In this document: in pieces, positions 53,900 through 62,435 of the stretch
How positions within the stretch are numbered: the first letter of the stretch is position 1
How the letters are laid out: every line of letters starts with the position of its first letter
NCBI RefSeq assembly: GCF_003555545.1
Contig: NZ_CP032157.1
Location: 562,546-626,545, forward strand
DNA length: 64,000 nucleotides
Direction of reading: 5' to 3'
DNA from: Paraflavitalea soli
GTDB taxonomy: Bacteria; Bacteroidota; Bacteroidia; Chitinophagales; Chitinophagaceae
The notes under the pieces: generated by a model
Told to the model about the DNA's origin: nothing
The model's database searches: none
The model's input: only the letters and a program-made list of their open reading frames with translations
Made by a program: the position numbers and the translations under genes

Positions 53900-54080
53900 T
53901 TTTTTTAAGATAAGGTTTACAATGAGGTCTGCAAGGGACCTGTACTAACTAAATGTAGGAAGAATTAGGATACCATTGAATGGTTTTAATGCGAAAAGGA
54001 ATTGCGTTTAATCAAATAATCTATTTTATTTCAGGTAATAGTATCACTGCCCAAGCCCATATCTTAAACCTTACGGTAAC

Positions 54081-54293
54081 TTATATAAGCTGTGGGTTAA
54101 ATATACCATGGGGGCCTGACAGGAAATGACCAGCATGCACCTGGTTCATAGCTTGTGTGCCGTCTGTAATTTCCTTGTTGTTGATAGCCTGGCTTTGTTG
54201 TTTGGTACCATACCGGGGCTTGGATTCAAACGACCTGAACAGGCTGATAATGCCTTTCAGGCGGTTGCTGATACTAAGAGATGCTGTTTTCAT
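54081..54293 (-). CDS. Small ORF overlapping the end of the MFS gene
   Basis: A 70-residue frame starts inside the last codons of the MFS gene (20-bp overlap) on the same strand. It reads MKTASLSISNRLKGIISLFRSFES at the start and has basic and hydrophobic residues, compatible with a short amphipathic peptide. The overlap with the upstream stop suggests translational coupling. I do not recognise any homologue, and it could be a chance frame. Confidence 0.35.
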   Translation of the reverse strand: MKTASLSISNRLKGIISLFRSFESKPRYGTKQQSQAINNKEITDGTQAMNQVHAGHFLSGPHGIFNPQLI

Positions 54294-55527
54294 AACTTTT
54301 TTCTTTTAATGGTGAATGAATGGCCTGTTGTATCTCCGGTTGCGGAACGACAACAGGTCGTTTTTTCTGTTTGGCAAGCACCATACAAAGAACGAAACCG
54401 GTAAGGGCCAGTCCGGCGCCTACATATTCCGGTGATGTGTAACCATATCCGGCCGCAATGGGCATTCCGCCCAGCCAGGCCCCCAGCGCATTGCCCATAT
54501 TGGCGCTGGCCTGCAAAGCTGAGGAGGCCAGCATTTCCGCACCTTTGGCGGCCCTGATCATCAGCATTTGCATGGGAGCTATCACGGCAAAAGCAATGGC
54601 CCCCGTAATGAACGTCATACCAATGGCCGGTACCTTATAATAACTCACTACCGATACGATGAGCAATGACCCGATCATGGTCAGTAAAAGTGAGGCAGTT
54701 GTTTTCAAGGGCGAAAAGCGGTCCGCCAGCCTGCCTCCAATGAAATTGCCCGCTGCCATACCCAGGCCGGCAATGATCATGATGCTGCTGATACTGCTGC
54801 TGCTGAACCCGCCCACTTCCGTCATCAGCGGGGCGATATAACTGATCCAGGCAAACAAACCACCGGTACCAATACTGGAAATACCGATGATGATCCAGAT
54901 ATCCCGTTGCTTGAAGACCTTGGCACTTTTGCTGAATCCCTCATAGGGCGATGGCGTTAAGTTGGGCATCCACTTTTTGATGCTCAGTGCAGCCACCAGC
55001 GCTATCAGCGCAATGGCCAGGAAGGCATACCGCCAGCCAATCGCATGCGCCATCCAGGTACCCAGCGGCACACCGGCAATATTCGCAATGGTAAGTCCGG
55101 CAAACATCATCGATACCGATCTTGCTTCGCGGCCGGGATCGGCCAGTCTGCTGGCCACTACAGCGCCCATTCCAAAGAAGGCCCCATGCGGCAAACCGGC
55201 AAACAGCCTTGTCACCAGCAACAATTCATAACCCGGGGCCAGCGCAAACAAGGTGTTGAATAACGCAAACATACCCATCAGGCTCAGCAGTACCGTCCGG
55301 GGCCTGTACTTAGCCGTCAGTGCCGTCATCAGCGGTGCACCGATCACTACCCCCAGGGCATAGATGGAGATCAGGTGACCGGCTGAAGGAATAGAGATAT
55401 CGAGTGAAGTAGCCACATCAGGCAATACACCCATCATCATAAATTCCGTCATGCCCACTACCATGCCTCCCAGTGTAAGGGTTAGCAAGCCTGGCTTCAG
55501 CGTACTTAATAAACTCGATTGTTTCAT
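54274..55527 (-). CDS. MFS transporter, AraJ/YdhP-like (DHA1 family)
   Basis: The ATG at 55527 gives 417 residues (an ATG at 55536 adds three) with about 12 membrane helices. TLGGMVVGMTEFMMMGVLPDVA, the DHA1-type N-terminus of the AraJ/YdhP/NepI group, and MTALTAKYRPRTVLL (motif A position) are visible, as is RLFAGLPHGAFFGMGAVVASRLA (motif C region). These proteins export sugars, purine nucleosides or drugs. The gene is monocistronic or leads the small ORF at its 3' end. The substrate is unknown. Confidence 0.86.
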   Translation of the reverse strand: MKQSSLLSTLKPGLLTLTLGGMVVGMTEFMMMGVLPDVATSLDISIPSAGHLISIYALGVVIGAPLMTALTAKYRPRTVLLSLMGMFALFNTLFALAPGYELLLVTRLFAGLPHGAFFGMGAVVASRLADPGREARSVSMMFAGLTIANIAGVPLGTWMAHAIGWRYAFLAIALIALVAALSIKKWMPNLTPSPYEGFSKSAKVFKQRDIWIIIGISSIGTGGLFAWISYIAPLMTEVGGFSSSSISSIMIIAGLGMAAGNFIGGRLADRFSPLKTTASLLLTMIGSLLIVSVVSYYKVPAIGMTFITGAIAFAVIAPMQMLMIRAAKGAEMLASSALQASANMGNALGAWLGGMPIAAGYGYTSPEYVGAGLALTGFVLCMVLAKQKKRPVVVPQPEIQQAIHSPLKEKSYENSIS

Positions 55528-55692
55528 ATGTTGCATTGATCAGATTGATGGCAGCAGCGTAGAAAAATAAAAATGCCCACTTGTCAGCAGGCATTCGTTG
55601 TGTGTGAGGGGGTATCTCATGTGAGCGCTTGGCCCAGTTCCCATAGGTAATCTCTTTCTTTTATGACATGCAATCCTATGATCATCGCTGCA

Positions 55693-55983
55693 CTATACCA
55701 ATCTTACATGTTTACCTGTTTGCAGCACTTCGGCTACCAGGTCTAGGTCATTTTTCGCAGCTCCGGATATTACTATGAGATCTATCGTTGAGTCCTCCAT
55801 GATGGCGCGTTTGTCGTACACTATTTCCGATTGCGGATAATGTAGTTTGATGATCTCCGGCGAACCGTTGGGGACCATCACTTTTTTAAGGTGAAAACCG
55901 TGACGGTTGCCGAGCGTATCAGTCTTAAAAGTCCCGGCAGGAGAGGTACCCTCTATAAGCCCCACATTTGTTAATCTTTCCAT
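55693..55983 (-). CDS. Short protein with Gfo/Idh/MocA N-terminal-like Rossmann region
   Basis: The ATG at 55983 gives 96 residues; a GTG lies six bases upstream in frame. The order NVGLIEGTSPAGTF, SEIVYDKRAIMEDSTIDLIVISG and LDLVAEVLQTGKHVRLV matches the first Rossmann half of Gfo/Idh/MocA oxidoreductases up to the strand before the catalytic lysine. The usual GxGxxG is altered to EGTSPAG and the C-terminal domain is missing. Either a truncated gene or a small stand-alone family is possible. It is divergent from a LacI regulator whose operator lies between them. Confidence 0.55.
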   Translation of the reverse strand: MERLTNVGLIEGTSPAGTFKTDTLGNRHGFHLKKVMVPNGSPEIIKLHYPQSEIVYDKRAIMEDSTIDLIVISGAAKNDLDLVAEVLQTGKHVRLV

Positions 55984-56082
55984 ACTCACGTTTTGGGTTC
56001 CATTATTCCGGCCTGGTTGCTGTAGCTGACGGGCACGGGGTAACTTGAAATGTGTGTTGACTACACAAAAGTAAGTATATTT

Positions 56083-56098
56083 GGTTAAACGTTTAACC
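56083..56098. promoter_or_regulatory. LacI/GalR-type operator
   Basis: GGTTAAACGTTTAACC is a perfect 16-bp palindrome with a central CG, the typical form of LacI/GalR operators. It lies between the divergent 96-residue protein gene and the lacI-type gene, so the regulator probably controls one or both. A second inverted repeat, AGTCA-N6-TGACT (56165-56180), lies nearer the regulator gene and may be another site. Confidence 0.75.
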
Positions 56099-56237
56099 AG
56101 TCGGCGCGGGTTTCAGCGATTCTTAACATGCCTTTAATGCTTTCGGTAGTAATATTCGATTGATAGTCAGTATATTGACTGCATCGGGTAGGATAGTATC
56201 TGAAAGGTGTTAGAGCGATTTAGACCACGATTGTGCT

Positions 56238-57254
56238 ATGGAGCGAAAGGTTTCTTTAAAAGATATTGCCCAAAAGGTAGGGGTGTCGACAGCCCTGGTT
56301 TCCTATGTCCTGAACAATAAACGGGAAAACAGGGTGTCCAAAGAACTGGCCCGGCGCATACGGGAAACTGCGGCCGAAATGAACTACCGCACCAACCAGG
56401 TAGCCCGCAGCCTCAAAACCAATAAGACCTACACCATTGGCCTTATTGTAGCCGATATTGCCAACTCATTCTCCTCGGGGCTGGCACGCATCATCGAAGA
56501 TGAGGCCGAGCAGCATCAGTATACCGTGATCTACAGCAGCAACGATGAGAATGCCCACAAATGCGGCAAGTTGATCGACACCCTGCTCGACCGGAAGGTG
56601 GATGGCCTGATCATTGCACCGCCCGCTTTTTCCGAGCACCAGCTGATCTACCTGCAACAACAGCGGGTGCCTTTCGTACTGGTAGACCGTTATTTCCCCG
56701 ATCTCCCTACCAACTATGTTGCCCTGGATAATTATGGCATGGCGTTTAAAGGCATTGAGCACCTTATCCAGGTCGGTTGTCGCCGGATTGGGATGATCAC
56801 TTACAAAACAGAATTGCATCACCTGCAGGAACGCAGAAGGGGCTATACGGCGGCGTTGAAGAAACACCGGTTGCCCGTTTCCAAAAAGCTCGTCAGGGAG
56901 GTAGATATAAAGCTGGAAACAACGGCGATCGAAAATGCCATTGATTCCCTGCTGTCCGGCGAGGAGCCCGTAGATGGTTTGTTGTTCAGCGCCAATAATA
57001 TTGCCTTGGCAGGATTGAAGTATATCAGCACCCTGCCGGTAAAAGTGCCGGACCAACTGGCTATTGTGAGCTTTGATGAAACAGAGGCTTTGGAGTTTTT
57101 TTATGCCCCCTTTGCTTATATCAAACAACCATTACCCGAAATGGGACGCCTGGCCACGCACTTATTGCTCGAAAGCATAGAAAAGGGGAGTGCTACCACC
57201 CAGGTCAACCTGGAAGGAGAACTGATCCTGAAAAAGCCTTATGCGCCCCGATAA
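56238..57254 (+). CDS. LacI/GalR-family transcriptional regulator
   Basis: This 338-residue protein has an N-terminal LacI helix-turn-helix (KDIAQKVGVSTALVSYVLNNKRENRVSKELARRIRETAAEMNY) with the hinge helix NQVARSLKTNKTYTIG. A periplasmic-binding-protein-like sensor domain follows (GLIVADIANSFSSGLARIIEDEA, VLVDRYFPDLPTNYVALDNYG, VDGLLFSANNIALAGLKYI). The effector is probably a sugar. A perfect palindrome lies 140 bp upstream, suggesting autoregulation and control of the divergent gene. Confidence 0.92.
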   Translation: MERKVSLKDIAQKVGVSTALVSYVLNNKRENRVSKELARRIRETAAEMNYRTNQVARSLKTNKTYTIGLIVADIANSFSSGLARIIEDEAEQHQYTVIYSSNDENAHKCGKLIDTLLDRKVDGLIIAPPAFSEHQLIYLQQQRVPFVLVDRYFPDLPTNYVALDNYGMAFKGIEHLIQVGCRRIGMITYKTELHHLQERRRGYTAALKKHRLPVSKKLVREVDIKLETTAIENAIDSLLSGEEPVDGLLFSANNIALAGLKYISTLPVKVPDQLAIVSFDETEALEFFYAPFAYIKQPLPEMGRLATHLLLESIEKGSATTQVNLEGELILKKPYAPR

Positions 57255-57348
57255 TATATAATTCCCAACTTTATTTTTTACTGCTGACATAGGGCTGTCA
57301 CTACCCGCTTTTTTCTTTGTGTGGTAACCAACAATAAAAACCACATTT

Positions 57349-57861
57349 ATGCAAAACAATGTTATCAGCACCACAGAGTTCATTACACCTGCTCAATTAC
57401 TCGCACACTGGCAGGGGCATCGTCACCTCACCAGGCGTGTAGTGGAAGCCTTCCCGGAAGACAAACTGTTTGATTTTTCAATAGGGGGAATGCGCCCTTT
57501 TTCAGAATTGGTGCTGGAACTGATCCGGCTGACCATTGTAGGGGCACATGGCACGGCTACAGGCCAATGGAAAGATGTGGAGGAACTGTATGCAGGTGAT
57601 ACCAAACCTACTACGAAAGCGGGCATCCTGCGGTTTTGGGACGATGCCACTGCCTTGCTGAATGAGCAATGGCCCTCCATCAGGCCGGAACGCTGGCAGG
57701 AAATGGATGCTGCTTTGGGACAATATGAAGGGAAGGTATATTCTATCATGCTGTATTGGCTCGACAATGAAAATCATCACCGTGGCCAGGGATATGTGTA
57801 TCTCCGTGCATTGGGAATAGAACCACCCTTTTTCTGGGACAGGGGACAAGGCAACTGGTAA
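57349..57861 (+). CDS. DinB-family protein
   Basis: This 170-residue protein has the DinB four-helix layout: TPAQLLAHWQGHRHLTRRVVEAFPEDKL at the start, ELVLELIRLTIVGAHGTATGQWK in the middle and a C-terminal NENHHRGQGYVYLRALGIEPPFFWDRG. The conserved HHRGQ-type motif carries metal-binding His. It is a relative of the DinB protein at 51.2 kb but clearly distinct. DinB members can be metal-dependent transferases; the function of this one is unknown. Confidence 0.85.
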   Translation: MQNNVISTTEFITPAQLLAHWQGHRHLTRRVVEAFPEDKLFDFSIGGMRPFSELVLELIRLTIVGAHGTATGQWKDVEELYAGDTKPTTKAGILRFWDDATALLNEQWPSIRPERWQEMDAALGQYEGKVYSIMLYWLDNENHHRGQGYVYLRALGIEPPFFWDRGQGNW

Positions 57862-57865
57862 TTCG

Positions 57866-57924
57866 TCAGACACTGTCTGAGGATTTGAGCAATACCAAAA
57901 GGTTGTATCAATCGATACAGCCTT
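57866..57924. terminator. Two hairpins between convergent genes
   Basis: TCAGACACTGTCTGA (57866-57880) is a short hairpin. A further imperfect inverted repeat covers AAGGTTGTATC / GATACAGCCTT (57899-57924). They separate the DinB gene from the end of the globin operon and may act together as a terminator in both directions. Confidence 0.5.
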
Positions 57925-57948
57925 CTTGCATTAACCCACTTCCGGTAT

Positions 57949-58353
57949 TCAAACGCTGGCTAACATGGCCGCTGCAAGTTTTTTATAGCATGCCTCCCAT
58001 GCCTCTTTTAATTCTTCGTTCCAGTCGTTTCCCAGGCCATGTTCAAGCGTCCATAACAAAGCTTCTCCTACCATTTTATAATATGCAGGGATGACGCCGT
58101 ATTTAATATGACGAACAGCCAAATCAGTTATTTCCGCTGAGATCACGTCCAGGTTATCGAGTCGGGTCACGATGAGGCTCAGCATCTCCATCAACTTTTC
58201 ATGTTGAGCATTCATATCTGTGCCAAACATTTTCTGCAATGACGGACTAATGACGAATAGTTTGCTGTAGAACACGTCGCCAACGATGGTTGGCTTGATT
58301 TGCTGAAATAACCGCCAGCTCCTTTGTATTAATTGTATTTGTTTTTTGGTCAT
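57949..58353 (-). CDS. Single-domain globin with flavohaemoglobin-like haem pocket
   Basis: This 134-residue protein lacks reductase domains and has the globin layout of bacterial flavohaemoglobins. B10 Tyr29 is in DVFYSKLF, the CD1 Phe is Phe43 in KMFG, E7 Gln50 is in NAQHEKL, and the proximal F8 His is His82 in VRHIKYGV. Tyr-B10/Gln-E7 is the distal pair seen in Hmp and in O2/NO-reactive single-domain globins. The start codon overlaps the stop of the LytTR regulator (TAATG), so it is co-translated with a two-component system. It may bind O2 or NO, protect the cell, or be a sensor or output. Confidence 0.88.
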   Translation of the reverse strand: MTKKQIQLIQRSWRLFQQIKPTIVGDVFYSKLFVISPSLQKMFGTDMNAQHEKLMEMLSLIVTRLDNLDVISAEITDLAVRHIKYGVIPAYYKMVGEALLWTLEHGLGNDWNEELKEAWEACYKKLAAAMLASV

Positions 58354-59123
58354 TATCTATCCATCCATTTCTTCAATAAAGGAGCTTTTTCCCGGCTTAC
58401 ATCAACTTCCAGTTTCAGCGGGGACCTTACCTGGATAGTCAGTTTTTGATTGCCAATGGGTTTGACTGATTGGATGGCATTGATGTGAATGATTGCCTGC
58501 CGGTTGGCCCGGAAAAAAAGTTGTGGATCCAACACTTCCTCGATCTCATCGAGCGCTGAAAAATCATAGATATGCTTTTCACCGCCAAAAGTGTATATGT
58601 AATTGAGGTTATCCTTTAAAAATACGGCGATGCTGCTGGTTTCAACAGGTGTCCATTTATTATTGGTATTGATAATAAAACGTTCTTTATACTGTTGTTT
58701 TGGGGAGCCGGGATTGGTGAAAAAGCTCATCAGGTGCTGCATGTCTACGGATTCAGGAAAGGCGCCAGGCCGCAGGTTACGTACTTTGTTGATGGCCTTT
58801 TTCAGGTCTTCTTCCTGGACGGGCTTTAACAGGTAATCTACTCCATTTACTTTAAATGCCCTGATAGCATATTCCTCATAAGCCGTACAAAATATAATGG
58901 GACATTTCAAGAGAAACTGATCAAATAGTTCAAAGCTTATGCCATCGCTCAGTTTTATATCCATAAAAAGTATGTCGGGTTCCTTGTTGGCCATAAACCA
59001 TTTACGGGCAGCTTTCAAGCTGGGTATAATTTCAAGCACTTCTATGTCAGGCGCAACAGCGCCAATGGTTTCCTGCATTTCGGCTGCAATCAATTGCTCG
59101 TCCTCAATAATTAATGCTTTCAT
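58353..59123 (-). CDS. LytTR-family response regulator
   Basis: This 256-residue protein has a receiver domain (IIEDEQLIAAEMQ, phospho-Asp in ILFMDIKLSDGISF, YLLKPV) and a C-terminal LytTR domain (WTPVETSSIAVFLKDNLNYIYTF, FFRANRQAIIHINAIQSV). It starts 3 nt after the kinase stop codon, and its own stop overlaps the globin start. The three genes therefore form one operon. The direct repeat upstream of the kinase gene is a plausible binding site for this regulator. Confidence 0.92.
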   Translation of the reverse strand: MKALIIEDEQLIAAEMQETIGAVAPDIEVLEIIPSLKAARKWFMANKEPDILFMDIKLSDGISFELFDQFLLKCPIIFCTAYEEYAIRAFKVNGVDYLLKPVQEEDLKKAINKVRNLRPGAFPESVDMQHLMSFFTNPGSPKQQYKERFIINTNNKWTPVETSSIAVFLKDNLNYIYTFGGEKHIYDFSALDEIEEVLDPQLFFRANRQAIIHINAIQSVKPIGNQKLTIQVRSPLKLEVDVSREKAPLLKKWMDR

Positions 59124-59126
59124 GAT

Positions 59127-62117
59127 TTATAACAAGGGGATTTTTACAATGAAATAGTGCTCGTCGGTTATTATTGCTATGGGCTTGTCGGTATAATACC
59201 TGTACAAGGTTTGTAAACCGGTCAGCCCCTTTTTATTGCTGGTTTCTACCAGGTGATACTTTTGCAGGTTATTTCTTACAACAACGTATTCCGCATCGAT
59301 ATAAATATCTATAACAAGCGGGCTATCCTTATCGGTTGTATTGTGCTTAATAGCATTCTCAACAAGGTTTTGCAAACTCACCGGTGCAATATACCTTCCA
59401 TAGTTATTCTCGGTAATTGTAATATTAGCCTGCAGGCCTTCCCCAAATCGTGTTTTCTGCAAATCAATAAATACTTTAACGAACTCCAACTCAAACTGTA
59501 AGGGCACCAGTTCCTGGTCTCCGCTTTTCAATACATACCGGTATACCTTACTCAGCCCATCCAGAAATCCGGTGGCCTGTTTTGTATCTGATCTTATCAG
59601 GCTACGCAGCGATGTTAAAGAGTTGAATAAAAAATGCGGGTTTAGTTGTTGCTTTAAACTCTCGTACTGTACCAGCGTCTTTTCCTTTTCCAGCGCTTCA
59701 GCTTTTGTTTCCAACAGAAGAATGCGCCGCTGCTTGTTCATTCTGTTACGATAAAGCACATACAGTGCAAGCGCACCTGAACAGGTTATCAGCGTCCAAA
59801 ACCAGGAAGTTGTGTAGAAGTATTTTTTAATAGTAATAGTGAGCTGCTTTTCTTCAACATGATCAAACTCATTACGCATCGCTGCTTTGAAAAGAAAGGT
59901 GTAATTGCCTCCCGGTATGTTTGTATAGACCGCTTTGGGATCGGTGGTATAATGCCATTCTTTTTCAAACCCTGATAGTTTATAGGCAAACCAGGTTTGT
60001 GACGGGTTGCTATAATTCAGCGCTTCCAGGTATAAGGTGAAGGAGTTTTGCCCGGCATTCAGGTGCAGTTGATTATTATTACCTTTATCCACCCATTTCT
60101 TTTCGCCCTGCACTTCAACAGATGCTATATAAAAAGGGATCTGATGCTCTTCCTTTTTAAATTCCGAAGGCCTGAACCTGATAAAGCCTTTAGTCGTAGG
60201 CATTATTATCCTATCATCCTTTTGATACCCGGCGTGTTCTGTAAATTCTGCACTGGTAAGCCCCGAAGCTTCGTCGAAATAATACAGGTTATGTCTTTTT
60301 TCATCCAGCATATACAGGCCGGCGGCGGTACCAATCCATAACCGGTTGGCCGTATCAACAGCCAGGGAAGAGGCGATATTGGTTTTTAATCCTTGACTTT
60401 CATTTATCCAATAGTATTGATCTTTCCCGAGGTCAATGCCCGTTACGCCGTTGAAAGTGCTTACCCAAACAATCCCTTTCTTGTCTTCCTTGATATCGAT
60501 GACCATATTGCCAATAATGGTGTTACGGCTACTGTCATTATTTTTCCAGAATTTGCATACACCGTTTTTTTCATCAGCCATGGCCAGCCCGTTTCCATAA
60601 CCAACCCAGATGCGACCTTTGCTGTCGTCGTAAACTATGCGCGCCGGGTAGCCAATGAATTGTTTGAGCAGGGGGTGTTGTCGTACGCTGTAAAATTTAT
60701 GGGCACTTTCGCTGTAATAATATAAGCCATCGTATCCGTTCGTGCCAAACCAGATACGCCCTTGGCGGTCTTTATTGGCTGTAAAATAGAAGGCCTTGGG
60801 AATAGAATCTTTCTCGTCAAAGAAGGCCATCTTATTGCTTTTCGGATCATAACAGTTAATACCTCCTCCGGTTGCAAGCCATATTCTGCCATCACTGCCG
60901 ATCTCCAATCCCCGAACGGAATTATTATAGATGACATTTTTTTTATCGGGTTCATTTCTCCAAACACTCCAGGTGTTTTTATGGGGATCATAGTATGATA
61001 TCCCATGTCCTGTGGAAAACCAATAATTTCCACTGTTGTCCTCCCGTACAATACGGCTTGTCAGGATCCTTTCCTTTTCGGGAAAGGGAAGTAAGGTGGA
61101 AAAAAGGTTTTTATCAGGGTAAAAATAGCTGCATCCTCCTACTTTACCGATCCATAACCGCTCACCGGCATCTGAAAACAGGCAAATCAGTATGTGGCCG
61201 GCATTATATGAATCCTTATCCTTATAGTTGAGATAATGATTCACCTGCCTGGTTGCCGGTGTGTATTGAAGCAGGCCCGCAACATTGGTGGTTATCCAGG
61301 TATTGTTTTTTGAATCGCAGATAAGATCGTTATAAGAAGCTGTTTTGTTCAGTGATCTTATAGCAGGATGATCTGAAATGATCTCCGATTGCCCATTTTC
61401 CGCATGATACCTGACCAGTTTAGCATTCGAAAAATTGCTTAACCATACATAGCCCGTTTTGTCGACCATAATGCGGTTAACGGTTAATTGACTCAATGCA
61501 GTAACGCTATTAAACACAGCCTGGTTCGTTGCATTGTTATATATTGTATAGCCTCCCTTACTTCCTATGTACAGCGCATCGCCGTTTAGGCATAATGAGT
61601 AATTGGGGTATTGATTAATGACTGCATTTTTCTCTTTGAGATCGGTCAGTTTTTGTTGGACTGTGTTGTATTCATACAAACTTCCATTACAGATCAGGTA
61701 TAATTGATTTTTAGGTGCTGCTATTATTTTTGCTATAAACCAGTTTTGCAGCAGGGCATGCTTGTTGAATTTATTGCTTGCAAAATCAAATTCATACAGT
61801 CCATTGTCACAGCCAAACCACAAACGTCCATCTGGCCCGCTGGTAATTGAATAAGGAATACTGGCGGGTGCCGAAGTGCTATCGCCCTGTTTATGGGCAA
61901 ATCTTTCAATGGTAGTGCCATTAAAACGATTCAATGCACCTTGGGTAGCAATCCAGATATACCCGTATTTGTCCTGGGTGATGGAAGTTACGTTGCCGTC
62001 ATTTAATCCGTTTCTGACAGTTATATCATGAAAGAAAATATTGCCAGTTTGAGCGTAAACACCCAAATTTAAAAACACGCATAATAAGGCACAAAACAGG
62101 CGGCAAAATTTCATCAT
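59127..62117 (-). CDS. Beta-propeller (Reg_prop/Y_Y_Y) sensor histidine kinase, LytS-type
   Basis: The ATG at 62117 gives 996 residues with a signal peptide (LNLGVYAQ). Residues about 25-700 hold propeller-type Reg_prop repeats (YGYIWIATQGALNRFNG, GRLWFGCDNGLYEFD, GRIWLATGGGINCYD, GRIWVGYGNGLAMAD). A Y_Y_Y domain follows at about 700-780, one membrane helix near 785-805 (TLITCSGALALYVLYRN), and a His_kinase domain with QLNPHFLFNSLTSLRSL and LQNLVENAIKHN. The sensor half resembles hybrid two-component glycan sensors, but this protein ends at the kinase without receiver or AraC part. It leads a kinase-regulator-globin operon. Confidence 0.92.
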   Translation of the reverse strand: MMKFCRLFCALLCVFLNLGVYAQTGNIFFHDITVRNGLNDGNVTSITQDKYGYIWIATQGALNRFNGTTIERFAHKQGDSTSAPASIPYSITSGPDGRLWFGCDNGLYEFDFASNKFNKHALLQNWFIAKIIAAPKNQLYLICNGSLYEYNTVQQKLTDLKEKNAVINQYPNYSLCLNGDALYIGSKGGYTIYNNATNQAVFNSVTALSQLTVNRIMVDKTGYVWLSNFSNAKLVRYHAENGQSEIISDHPAIRSLNKTASYNDLICDSKNNTWITTNVAGLLQYTPATRQVNHYLNYKDKDSYNAGHILICLFSDAGERLWIGKVGGCSYFYPDKNLFSTLLPFPEKERILTSRIVREDNSGNYWFSTGHGISYYDPHKNTWSVWRNEPDKKNVIYNNSVRGLEIGSDGRIWLATGGGINCYDPKSNKMAFFDEKDSIPKAFYFTANKDRQGRIWFGTNGYDGLYYYSESAHKFYSVRQHPLLKQFIGYPARIVYDDSKGRIWVGYGNGLAMADEKNGVCKFWKNNDSSRNTIIGNMVIDIKEDKKGIVWVSTFNGVTGIDLGKDQYYWINESQGLKTNIASSLAVDTANRLWIGTAAGLYMLDEKRHNLYYFDEASGLTSAEFTEHAGYQKDDRIIMPTTKGFIRFRPSEFKKEEHQIPFYIASVEVQGEKKWVDKGNNNQLHLNAGQNSFTLYLEALNYSNPSQTWFAYKLSGFEKEWHYTTDPKAVYTNIPGGNYTFLFKAAMRNEFDHVEEKQLTITIKKYFYTTSWFWTLITCSGALALYVLYRNRMNKQRRILLLETKAEALEKEKTLVQYESLKQQLNPHFLFNSLTSLRSLIRSDTKQATGFLDGLSKVYRYVLKSGDQELVPLQFELEFVKVFIDLQKTRFGEGLQANITITENNYGRYIAPVSLQNLVENAIKHNTTDKDSPLVIDIYIDAEYVVVRNNLQKYHLVETSNKKGLTGLQTLYRYYTDKPIAIITDEHYFIVKIPLL

Positions 62118-62192
62118 TACTTTAGTGAGGTGGGAAATTTCCTTCAAAATACGAATGTATATAATCAAGTGCTCTGAAAAGCGAACTACCCT

Positions 62193-62231
62193 GGTAAAAA
62201 GGGCCTTAAACCGGATAAAAATGGCCTTAAA
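62193..62231 (-). promoter_or_regulatory. 21-bp-spaced direct repeat, candidate LytTR regulator site
   Basis: Two 18-bp copies, GGTAAAAAGGGCCTTAAA (62193-62210) and GATAAAAATGGCCTTAAA (62214-62231), differ at two positions and lie exactly 21 bp apart, two helical turns. LytTR proteins are known to bind direct repeats spaced by about two turns. The site is 76-114 bp upstream of the kinase start codon, an appropriate position for autoregulation. The match to the general LytTR consensus is not checked. Confidence 0.5.
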
Positions 62232-62435
62232 GTGCGGTCATCGTTCATGATCATATAATCCACCGAAACGGATGCCTGACAGGTTAAGGTGAAAAGCCGG
62301 CATTGCTCCGTTCTTCAGAAAATCACTTCGTCGCGCTGTTTATACGTTTGGAGGCATTGAATAGCATAATGACTTAACTCTGTTTGCAGGCATTTTCAGG
62401 GAGAGCAATCTTTGTGGTATCAAAATAAAAATGAA

